This document shows positions 1 to 4,921 of a stretch of DNA of 6,718 bases, in pieces; within the stretch, counting starts at the first letter, position 1, and each line of letters starts with the position of its first letter. The notes below the pieces were generated by a model. It saw nothing but the letters and a program-made list of their open reading frames with translations. It was not told where the DNA came from and ran no database searches. The stretch is from NCBI GenBank assembly GCA_013697265.1, contig JACCXE010000287.1, positions 1 through 6,718 of the forward strand. Reading direction: 5' to 3'. This stretch comes from Actinomycetota bacterium (GTDB lineage Bacteria > Actinomycetota > Acidimicrobiia > Acidimicrobiales > JACCXE01). The position numbers and the translations under genes were made by a program.

Positions 1-260
1 TGGCGATCTCGTGCGACACCGTGCACGCCCAGAAGGCGTGGGCCGCGTCCGAGGGTTACAACTTCCCGGTGCTGGCCGACTTCTGGCCCCACGGCGAGGT
101 GGCCAAGGCCTACGGCGTGTTCAACGACGCGCTCGGTTGCGCCAACCGCGGCACCTTCCTCATCGACAAGGACGGCGTGATCGTCGACGCGTTCTTCACC
201 GACAAACTCGGCACCGCCCGCGAAAAGCCACGCTACGAAGAGGCATTGACCAAGCTTTAG
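1..260 (+). CDS. AhpE-like peroxiredoxin, C-terminal part (5' end outside window)
   Basis: Only the last 85 residues are present; the first whole codon is at 3 and the gene ends with TAG at 258-260. The reading runs AISCD, then FPVLADFWPHGEVAKAYGVFN, then ANRGTFLIDKDGVIVD. This is the typical second half of an AhpC/TSA thioredoxin-fold peroxiredoxin and reads very like mycobacterial AhpE (from memory: FPLLSDFWPHG, AYGVFNE, ANRGTFVVD). Such enzymes reduce hydrogen peroxide, organic hydroperoxides or peroxynitrite in the cytoplasm through an N-terminal peroxidatic cysteine, which lies upstream of the window and cannot be checked. Two cysteines are visible here (in SCD and in LGCANRG); whether either acts as a resolving cysteine is unknown. 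The family is well supported; AhpE rather than a BCP-type peroxiredoxin is likely but not proven. The stop overlaps the stop of the convergent SRPBCC gene by 4 bp, so the two transcripts meet tail to tail. Confidence 0.88.
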   Translation, partial: AISCDTVHAQKAWAASEGYNFPVLADFWPHGEVAKAYGVFNDALGCANRGTFLIDKDGVIVDAFFTDKLGTAREKPRYEEALTKL

Positions 261-637
261 TTCGCGTCGGGGTGGAAGTCGGGGATCGGCGCGGTTGTTG
301 CTTCCTTCGGGAAATGCTCCATGTACCACGGCGCCACTTCCTTCCATCGTCCGTCGTCGCCGTAGCGCCACTCGAACTCGATCGTCGACGGCGGGTCGTA
401 GGCGAGCATCGTGCCCTCCATCACCGGCGCGTCGGGGAACGGGAACACGAACTTGAGCGGCGCCCCGGCGGCGCGGTCGCCGTCGATGCTGGTCGGGAAC
501 CACACATCCAGGTGCTCTGGTTCGGTGATCGCGCGCCACACCTTCTCGCGCGGATGACGTAGGTCGCGCACGAACGCGACGCGCCCTCCCCCGGTCTGTG
601 TCTTCTCGAGGGTTCCGTATGAGGTGTCAAGTGGCAT
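257..637 (-). CDS. SRPBCC/AHSA1-domain protein with atypical short C-terminus
   Basis: This 126-residue protein starts MPLDTSYGTLEK. Residues about 19-90 read as the first half of an AHSA1/SRPBCC ligand-binding fold: a first strand (RVAFVRDLRHP), the helix with the common KVWRAITEPEHLDVWFPT pattern (32-49), then GAPLKFVFPFPDAPVMEGTMLAYDPPSTIEFEW. The ATG at 637 was chosen because AGGAGA (644-649) lies 6 nt upstream and because homologues begin near this point; the frame is open to 880, but that part is a shadow of arsR. The gene follows arsR with a 10-bp gap, a widespread pairing (for example, from memory, Mycobacterium Rv2034/Rv2035), so the two are probably co-expressed. The ligand or client is unknown. 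Oddity: after residue 90 the expected last strands and long C-terminal helix are not recognisable. The tail reads RWKEVAPWYMEHFPKEA and ends at 126, shorter than the usual 140-160 residues. Confidence 0.85.
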   Translation of the reverse strand: MPLDTSYGTLEKTQTGGGRVAFVRDLRHPREKVWRAITEPEHLDVWFPTSIDGDRAAGAPLKFVFPFPDAPVMEGTMLAYDPPSTIEFEWRYGDDGRWKEVAPWYMEHFPKEATTAPIPDFHPDAN

Positions 638-643
638 GTCTGT

Positions 644-649
644 TCTCCT
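644..649 (-). promoter_or_regulatory. Ribosome binding site of the SRPBCC gene, overlapping the arsR stop
   Basis: On the minus strand AGGAGA sits 6 nt before the ATG at 637, and its first bases belong to the arsR stop codon TAG (648-650). This fixes the SRPBCC start. It also means ribosomes finishing arsR release next to the initiation site, as expected for translational coupling. Confidence 0.7.
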
Positions 650-959
650 ATTCGTCGGGCATCTCGTCGAGATGCCGTTCCAGATCGTCGAGGGCGGCGG
701 TCCACATGGCGCGGTACGGCGCCAGCCAAGCGTCGAGGTCTTGCAGCGGTTGGGGGCGTAGCCGATACAAACGACGCTGCCCGTCCACCCGCACCGCGAC
801 CAGTCCCGCGTCGCGCAGCACTTTGAGGTGCTTGGACACGGCGGGCTGACTGATCGACAGCTCGTCCACGACATCGCCAACGGCCATCTCGGCTTCGCGG
901 AGCAGGTCGAGGATTTGCCGTCTGGTCGGTTCGGCGATCACTTCGAGGACGCTTGGCAC
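648..959 (-). CDS. ArsR-family winged-helix transcriptional repressor
   Basis: This 103-residue protein has the typical length and layout of a small ArsR/HTH_5 regulator. An N-terminal helix reads VIAEPTRRQILDLLREAEM (7-25), the recognition helix-turn-helix is SISQPAVSKHLKVLRDAGLV (35-54), and the wing is VAVRVDGQRRLYRLRP (54-69). A C-terminal helix with WLAPYRAMW (78-86) follows; this form is characteristic of ArsR proteins paired with SRPBCC genes. There are no cysteines at all, so the classic ELCVCDL arsenic/metal site is absent and the signal is unlikely to be a thiol-bound metal. The start is GTG at 959: the frame is closed by a stop at 990-992 with no better start between, and residue 3 onward aligns with the usual N-terminus. 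It probably represses itself and the SRPBCC gene through the palindrome just upstream. The inducing signal cannot be read from sequence. Confidence 0.93.
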   Translation of the reverse strand: MPSVLEVIAEPTRRQILDLLREAEMAVGDVVDELSISQPAVSKHLKVLRDAGLVAVRVDGQRRLYRLRPQPLQDLDAWLAPYRAMWTAALDDLERHLDEMPDE

Positions 960-966
960 ACCGCTG

Positions 967-996
967 AATATAGCTGAGTAATTATATATCTATCAA
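967..996 (-). promoter_or_regulatory. Candidate arsR promoter, probably giving a leaderless mRNA
   Basis: On the minus strand a -35-like TTGATA (991-996) and a -10-like TATATT (967-972) are separated by 18 nt, each one base off the sigma-70 consensus. The -10 ends 7 nt before the GTG at 959, so transcription would begin at or next to the start codon, a leaderless arrangement common in Actinobacteria. There is no clear Shine-Dalgarno sequence before the GTG, which agrees. An exact TATAAT at 981-986 is an alternative -10, but it has a poor -35 and would leave a leader of about 15 nt. Confidence 0.55.
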
Positions 997-1005
997 GTTA
1001 TATAA
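982..1005. promoter_or_regulatory. Palindromic operator, probable ArsR autoregulatory site
   Basis: Perfect 7-bp half-sites TTATATA (982-988) and TATATAA (999-1005) flank a 10-bp spacer. Two further spacer positions on each side also pair (990 with 997, 991 with 996), giving 9 of 12 paired positions. It is an AT-rich island in otherwise GC-rich DNA. The dyad centre (993/994) falls inside the -35-like element of arsR, so bound repressor would block RNA polymerase. Size and AT-richness fit ArsR-family operators. The right half overlaps the stop codon of the upstream acetyltransferase gene (998-1000). Assignment to this ArsR is inference from position. Confidence 0.6.
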
Positions 1006-1495
1006 GCGGTTTGATCAGGTACGCAGCGGGGTCGCGGTGTGCTTTGGCGACGGCGCCCGAGTCGTCGAACTCGTCCCACAAGTCGATTACTTCGTCCCAG
1101 AATTCGTACCCGAGCCGTTCGTACAAGCGCCGCGCGTCCGCGTTCGTGACCTCGACACCGATGCCGATGCGCTCGTAGCCCCGCTCGGCCGCCACGAGTT
1201 CGCAGGCCGCGATGACTTGGCTGCCGACGCCCTCGCCTGTGGGCCAAGCGTCGAGCGCGTTGATCTCGGGAAAGTCGCCGAAGCCAGCCCGTACTTCGTC
1301 GTACTTCGACCACCAGCGCAGGCGCACCCGTCCGTGAATCGTGTCGCCGTGCCACGCGATCAGCAGCAGCCCTTCGCCGTTCTCCTGCGCCTCGAAGCGT
1401 TCGCCTTCGTAGATGCGGCGGGCCTCGACGGGCTCGCGCGCGACCAGCGCGTCGAGGTCGGCCTTGGTGGCCTCGCGTACGTCGACGGGAATCAC
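998..1495 (-). CDS. GNAT-family N-acetyltransferase
   Basis: This 165-residue single-domain GNAT protein would transfer an acetyl group from acetyl-CoA to an amine. It begins IPVDVREATKADLDALV, the usual first strand and helix. The beta-strands LLLIAWHGDTIHGRVRL follow (43-59), then motif A with the pyrophosphate-binding loop TGEGVGSQVI (86-95), and motif B EVTNADARRLYERLGYEFW (115-133), with the conserved Asn118 and Tyr125. The substrate is not evident; the acceptor could be a small molecule or a protein N-terminus. The GTG at 1495 was chosen because the fold begins directly after it and because it lies 4 nt beyond the CDF stop; the frame is open to 1618, but that part is CDF coding sequence. 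A weak GGTGA precedes the start. The gene is probably translated from the CDF transcript. Confidence 0.88.
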   Translation of the reverse strand: MIPVDVREATKADLDALVAREPVEARRIYEGERFEAQENGEGLLLIAWHGDTIHGRVRLRWWSKYDEVRAGFGDFPEINALDAWPTGEGVGSQVIAACELVAAERGYERIGIGVEVTNADARRLYERLGYEFWDEVIDLWDEFDDSGAVAKAHRDPAAYLIKPLI

Positions 1496-1516
1496 AGCGT
1501 CACCACGACACGCTGT
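1494..1516 (-). promoter_or_regulatory. Hairpin across the CDF stop and acetyltransferase start
   Basis: ACAGCGT (1494-1500) and ACGCTGT (1510-1516) form a perfect 7-bp inverted repeat with a 9-nt loop. In the minus-strand transcript the stem covers the last CDF codons, one base of the CDF stop TGA (1500-1502) and the first two bases of the GNAT GTG (1493-1495), while the weak GGTGA ribosome site is partly in the loop. It could hide the start until the upstream ribosome arrives. It lacks a U-tract, so it is not an intrinsic terminator. Function is inference. Confidence 0.35.
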
Positions 1517-2417
1517 CGCAACCAGTGTGGTCTTCGGGTTCGACCTGCAGCGTCGCGTGGGCCAGTTGGTAGCGGGCCACGAGCATGGCCCGCGCCTGGT
1601 CGAGCACCGCGTGCGCATCGCCGCCCCGGCGAATCATCAGGTGCGCGGTGGCCACATCCATCTCCGACGTCAGGGTCCACACGTGAAGGTCGTGCACATC
1701 GACAACGTCGGGCAACGCGGCGAGGTCGCTGTGGACCGCCGCGAGATCAATGCCGTCGGGCGCCGCCTGCAGCAACACGCGCAGCGCCTTGCGAGCCAGG
1801 CGGAAGGTGCGGGGCAGAATCCACAGACCGAGCGCCGCGCCCGCGATCGGGTCGAGCCACCACCAGTGCGTTACCGCGATCACCCCCGCCGACGCGATAA
1901 CCACGGCGGACCCGACGAGGTCGGCCAGCACCTCGAGGTACGCGCCTTCCACATTCACGCTCTCCTTGGCCCCGGTACGCAACAAGCGGAACGCGACGAG
2001 GTTGGCGAGTAGACCGACAGCGGCAACCACCAACACCGGGGTCGACGCAAGCTCGGGCGCGTCGTTGATCCGTTGCGTTGCTTCGAACAACACGTAGGCC
2101 GCCACCCCGAACAGCAGGATCGCGTTGGCCAGCGCGGCGAGGATCTCGAGTCGGTACAACCCGAAGGACCGGTCTTCACGGGCCTGGCCCCGCGAGGCGA
2201 GATGAATCGCGGCGAGGGCCATGCCCAGGCCGGCGACGTCGGTGAGCATGTGCCCGGCGTCGGACAGCAGGGCAAGCGAACCCGTGGCGATCGCGGTCAC
2301 CACCTCGATGATGAGGACAAGCGAACTGAGCGCGAGCGCGTAGGCCAGCGGCTTGGCGTGGCGGGCGCCGGCCCGAGCAACACCGTGGCTATGACCGTGG
2401 TTGTGCGAGTCGGCCAC
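1500..2417 (-). CDS. Cation diffusion facilitator (CzcD/ZitB-type) Zn2+/divalent cation efflux protein
   Basis: This 305-residue inner-membrane antiporter of the CDF family would export Zn2+ or a similar ion in exchange for protons. The His-rich N-terminus reads ADSHNHGHSHG. TM1 is ALALSSLVLIIEVVTAIATG; TM2 carries the motif LLSDAGHMLTD with His56 and Asp60. TM3 is near 93-111 and TM4 near 127-145. TM5 carries AYLEVLADLVGS with Glu162 and Asp166, and TM6 is near 190-205. A cytoplasmic C-terminal domain (about 210-295) has VHDLHVWTLTS and YQLAHATLQVEPEDH, as in ZitB. In ZitB/CzcD the TM5 pair is His-x-x-x-Asp; here it is Glu-x-x-x-Asp, which may affect ion choice. Start choice: GTG at 2417, with a -10-like TACGAT 7 nt upstream; in-frame ATGs at 2456 and 2465 would add 13 or 16 residues and overlap the divergent gene. 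The acetyltransferase follows 4 nt after the stop. Confidence 0.9.
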   Translation of the reverse strand: MADSHNHGHSHGVARAGARHAKPLAYALALSSLVLIIEVVTAIATGSLALLSDAGHMLTDVAGLGMALAAIHLASRGQAREDRSFGLYRLEILAALANAILLFGVAAYVLFEATQRINDAPELASTPVLVVAAVGLLANLVAFRLLRTGAKESVNVEGAYLEVLADLVGSAVVIASAGVIAVTHWWWLDPIAGAALGLWILPRTFRLARKALRVLLQAAPDGIDLAAVHSDLAALPDVVDVHDLHVWTLTSEMDVATAHLMIRRGGDAHAVLDQARAMLVARYQLAHATLQVEPEDHTGCDSVSW

Positions 2418-2424
2418 GAGTCTG

Positions 2425-2430
2425 ATCGTA
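2425..2430 (-). promoter_or_regulatory. Candidate -10 element of the CDF gene (leaderless start)
   Basis: TACGAT on the minus strand fits the actinobacterial TANNNT -10 pattern and ends 7 nt before the GTG at 2417, the same spacing as in arsR. There is no convincing -35; TTGACT lies too close. It is the main reason for preferring the 2417 start over the upstream ATGs. Confidence 0.35.
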
Positions 2431-2442
2431 CGGGAGTCAATA

Positions 2443-2450
2443 GGGTGAGG
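2443..2450 (+). promoter_or_regulatory. Ribosome binding site of the beta-lactamase-fold hydrolase
   Basis: GGGTGAGG lies 4 nt before the ATG at 2455 and is a reasonable purine-rich Shine-Dalgarno site. It supports the 2455 start. The site lies between the divergent starts, and would be within the CDF coding region if that gene began at 2456 or 2465. Confidence 0.5.
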
Positions 2451-2454
2451 ATCC

Positions 2455-3600
2455 ATGGCGACCATTCACGGAACATGCGACGAAGGTTTCAGCGGCGTGC
2501 GAGACGTGCTGTCGGGCAACCTCGATAGCGGCGCCGACGTCGGTGCGTCCGTAGCCATCGTGAAGGACGGCGAACTCGTCGTGGACATTTGGGGCGGCGA
2601 GATCGAAGACCTCGACGGCAACACCGCGCCGTGGGCTCAGGACACGCTCATCAACGTGTATTCGACAACCAAGACGATGTGCAATCTGTCCGCGCTGATC
2701 TGCGCCGACCGGGGTCTGATCGATCTCGACGCGCCGGTCGCGAACTACTGGCCCGAGTTCAAAGCCAACGGCAAAGAGAACGTGCTCGTTCGCCACCTGC
2801 TCGGCCACACCGCGGCCGTGCCCGGGTTCACCGCGCTCATGCAAAAAGAAGATCTGTACGACTGGGACAAGACGTGCGCGGTGCTCGCGAACGAGTCGCC
2901 GTGGTGGGAGCCGGGCACCGCGTCGGGCTACCACGCGATAACACAGGGCTACCTAGTCGGTGAAGTCGTGCGGCGGGTCACGGGCAAGAGCCTGGGCACC
3001 TTCTTCCGTGAGGAGCTGGCCGAGCCGCTCGGTGCCGACTTTCACATCGGCACGCCGCCGTCTTGCGACCCGCGGGTGGCGCGCTTGGTTCCGTCGCCCG
3101 ATCCGATCATCCCCGCCGCTACCGACTCCGCCAGCGTGGCCGGCCGCGTGTTCGGAAACCCGATCGTGTCTCCGGCAGAGTCGTGGACCGAGGCGTGGCG
3201 CCGGGCCGAAATCCCCGCGGCGAACGGCCACGGCAACGCGCGGTCCGTCGCTCGCGTCCAGTCGGTTGTGTCCCATGGCGGCGAGATCGACGGGAAGCGC
3301 TACATCTCGGCCGAGGGCTTGGAGCGGATATTCGAAGTGCAGATGAGTGGCCAGCCCGACCTCGTGCTCGGCGTGGCCATCACGCTCGGCATCGGTTACG
3401 GCCTCATCTCCGACGCGATGCCAGTAGCGCCGACCAAGCGCGGTTGTTTCTGGGGCGGATACGGCGGCTCCGTCGTCGTCAACGACCTCGAGAACCGCAT
3501 GACCGTCGCGTTCGTGATGAACAAGATGGGCGGCACCACGACGGGCGACGCCCGCGGCATCGGTTGTGTGTGGGCCGCGTACGCCGCGATCAACGCTTAA
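2455..3600 (+). CDS. Beta-lactamase-fold serine hydrolase (family VIII carboxylesterase-like)
   Basis: This 381-residue protein covers a full Beta-lactamase (class C/PBP-like) domain. The SxxK motif is in VYSTTKTM with nucleophile Ser70 and Lys73. The second catalytic element is SGYHAITQGYLVGEVV with Tyr159 (YxH rather than YxN). Near the C-terminus CFWGGYGGS (WGG at 333-335) takes the place of the KTG triad, as in EstB-type family VIII esterases. This points to ester hydrolysis rather than antibiotic resistance, but the substrate is unknown. LLGHTAAVPGF (115-125) is the usual loop after the active-site helix. No signal peptide is visible, so a cytoplasmic location is likely. The start is supported by the ribosome site at 2443-2450. 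The gene is divergent from the CDF gene and lies upstream of a second hydrolase on the same strand. Confidence 0.92.
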   Translation: MATIHGTCDEGFSGVRDVLSGNLDSGADVGASVAIVKDGELVVDIWGGEIEDLDGNTAPWAQDTLINVYSTTKTMCNLSALICADRGLIDLDAPVANYWPEFKANGKENVLVRHLLGHTAAVPGFTALMQKEDLYDWDKTCAVLANESPWWEPGTASGYHAITQGYLVGEVVRRVTGKSLGTFFREELAEPLGADFHIGTPPSCDPRVARLVPSPDPIIPAATDSASVAGRVFGNPIVSPAESWTEAWRRAEIPAANGHGNARSVARVQSVVSHGGEIDGKRYISAEGLERIFEVQMSGQPDLVLGVAITLGIGYGLISDAMPVAPTKRGCFWGGYGGSVVVNDLENRMTVAFVMNKMGGTTTGDARGIGCVWAAYAAINA

Positions 3601-3640
3601 TGGCAGGACCCGTGTTCCATCCCGGCGGCAGGTAATTCGC

Positions 3641-3646
3641 TAGAAC
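3641..3646 (+). promoter_or_regulatory. TAGAAC element upstream of the SGNH hydrolase gene
   Basis: TAGAAC at 3641-3646 closely matches the element before the transporter gene at 4910-4915, and both are followed within two bases by TGGC. It could be a -10 with transcription starting near 3653 and a leader of roughly 65 nt, or half of a regulator site. No -35 is clear. It lies in the 118-bp gap 3601-3718, where I see no terminator hairpin. Confidence 0.2.
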
Positions 3647-3705
3647 GTGGCGCCACCGTGTCGGCCCGTGCGCGTGTCCACAAAGAAGGGCTGCGGCCGC
3701 CAGAT

Positions 3706-3711
3706 TACGGT
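3706..3711 (+). promoter_or_regulatory. Alternative -10 element directly before the SGNH hydrolase start
   Basis: TACGGT fits TANNNT and ends 7 nt before the ATG at 3719, the same geometry as for arsR and the CDF gene. There is no good Shine-Dalgarno sequence before the ATG, which leaves room for a leaderless start. The match is weak (low information content), so chance is possible. Confidence 0.2.
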
Positions 3712-3718
3712 GCGGCCG

Positions 3719-4855
3719 ATGCAACGAATAGGGCTTCCGGACACGCGGGTTGTGGTCGCTGGGGCGGTCGACATCGACCAGAACGGGGACGGGATCATCC
3801 CGCGACGGTTGTCGAACCAGTGGCGGTATCAGTACCCACTTGACGTTGAGGTTTTGGCCTCGTCGCCGTCGGGAGTGCGCCTCGCGTTCACCACCGACTC
3901 GAAGTCGATCGGGGTCGAACTGCTGGCCACGCATTTCCAGTTGGGGACCGGCGAGGGGTTCCGGGCGGCGATCGACCTCGTCGTGAATCGCGAACTGGTC
4001 GAGTCCCTACCATTCAGCGAGGGCAACGCGATCGTGGTCGACGCGAAAACAGGTTCGTTCGACTTCGTGGCTGGCCAGCCGACAACCGTCGACTTCGCCG
4101 ACGTGCCCGACGCCGAGTTCGTCGAACTGTGGCTGCCGAGCAACTCGACGTGTGAGCTGCGCGCCATCCACATCGATGCCGACGCGACCATCAGCGCACC
4201 GCCGCCCGACCATCGCCGGCGCTGGGTCCATCATGGCTCGTCGATCAGCCACTGCCTCGAGGCCCACAGTGGGTCGCGCACGTGGCCGTCGACCGCCGCG
4301 CAGATCGGCAACGTGCAGCTCACAAACGTCGGTCTGGCTGGTCAGTGCCACCTCGATCAGTTCACGGCCCGCACCATCCGGGACCATCCGGCCGATCTGT
4401 TGAGCCTGAAGGCCGGCATCAACATCGTCAATGGCGACACGCTGCGCTTGCGCACACTCGCGCCCGCTCTGCATGGCTTCCTCGACACGATTCGAGAAGG
4501 CCACCCGAACACGCCGTTCCTCGTGATCTCGCCGATCTTGTGCCCAGCCCACGAAGAGCACGCGGGTCCGAGCGACGGATCGTCGGGCACCACCGTCGCG
4601 CTCGGTACCCCGGTCACCGAGGCGCAGGGCGCGCTCACTCTCATCCAGATTCGCGAGATCGTCAGCAATGTGGTCGCGGCCCGTCGCACCGCGGGCGACC
4701 CAAACTTGCACTACCTCGACGGACGGATGCTGTTTCACGAAGCCGATCTGGCCGACCTGCCCGATGGCCTGCACCCCAACGGCGACGGCTACATCCGCAT
4801 GGGCGAGCGCTTCGCCGCCTACGCGTTCGCGGCCGACGGACCCTTCGCGACTTAG
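3719..4855 (+). CDS. Two-domain SGNH/GDSL hydrolase (SsfX3-like N-terminal domain)
   Basis: This 378-residue protein would be an esterase or acylhydrolase. Residues about 5-160 form a beta-rich N-terminal domain (GAVDIDQNGDGIIPRRL, then SPSGVRLAFTTDSKSIGVEL) resembling the domain found before SGNH cores in SsfX3-type enzymes. The SGNH core follows: block I HHGSSISHC with nucleophile Ser175 (GSSI instead of GDSI), block II VGLAGQC with Gly205/Gly208, block III AGINIVNGD with Asn235, and block V DGLHPNGDGY with the Asp349/His352 pair. No signal peptide is visible. The substrate is unknown; family members cleave acyl or acetyl esters. The ATG at 3719 was chosen because the homologous part begins there. 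The frame is open to a GTG at 3647, with in-frame GTGs also at 3668, 3674 and 3710, but the extra 24 residues are basic, Cys-containing and look non-coding. Confidence 0.87.
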   Translation: MQRIGLPDTRVVVAGAVDIDQNGDGIIPRRLSNQWRYQYPLDVEVLASSPSGVRLAFTTDSKSIGVELLATHFQLGTGEGFRAAIDLVVNRELVESLPFSEGNAIVVDAKTGSFDFVAGQPTTVDFADVPDAEFVELWLPSNSTCELRAIHIDADATISAPPPDHRRRWVHHGSSISHCLEAHSGSRTWPSTAAQIGNVQLTNVGLAGQCHLDQFTARTIRDHPADLLSLKAGINIVNGDTLRLRTLAPALHGFLDTIREGHPNTPFLVISPILCPAHEEHAGPSDGSSGTTVALGTPVTEAQGALTLIQIREIVSNVVAARRTAGDPNLHYLDGRMLFHEADLADLPDGLHPNGDGYIRMGERFAAYAFAADGPFAT

Positions 4856-4890
4856 CCGATCCAGAGGTTTACGCCGATATGGCAGGAAGA

Positions 4891-4911
4891 TAACCGCGCG
4901 CCCTTCGGTTA
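4891..4911. repeat. Short inverted repeat before the transporter gene
   Basis: TAACC (4891-4895) and GGTTA (4907-4911) form a perfect 5-bp inverted repeat with an 11-bp GC-rich spacer, 10 bp before the transporter ATG. Its right arm touches the TAGAAC element. It could be a regulator site; at this length chance is a real possibility. Confidence 0.2.
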
Positions 4912-4915
4912 GAAC
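4910..4915 (+). promoter_or_regulatory. Candidate -10 element of the transporter gene
   Basis: TAGAAC ends 6 nt before the ATG at 4922, close to the spacing expected for a leaderless transcript, and no Shine-Dalgarno sequence is present just before the ATG. The last base differs from the TANNNT pattern and there is no obvious -35. Confidence 0.25.
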
Positions 4916-4921
4916 TGGCTT

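Noticed and set aside
638..880. N-terminal extension of the SRPBCC frame up to 880
   Set aside because: The extra residues are an out-of-frame reading of arsR; the ATG at 637 has a strong ribosome site.
1496..1618. N-terminal extension of the GNAT frame up to 1618
   Set aside because: It is an out-of-frame reading of the CDF C-terminus; the fold begins at the GTG at 1495.
1037..1900. Plus-strand open frame of 287 codons opposite the GNAT and CDF genes
   Set aside because: The composition is low-complexity (Arg/Ala/Pro-rich in its second half) with no domain, while the opposite strand encodes two clear families.
2455..3600. Antibiotic-resistance beta-lactamase
   Set aside because: The WGG motif in place of KTG, YxH rather than YxN, and the lack of a signal peptide fit esterase-like family VIII members better.
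3063..3635. Plus-strand open frame of 190 codons inside the beta-lactamase-fold gene
   Set aside because: It is Arg-rich, without a domain, and overlaps the well-supported hydrolase in another frame.
3601..3718. Possible terminator or small gene in the gap after the beta-lactamase-fold hydrolase
   Set aside because: There is no stable hairpin with a T-tract, and the short frames here have no supported start or similarity; only promoter-like words are seen.
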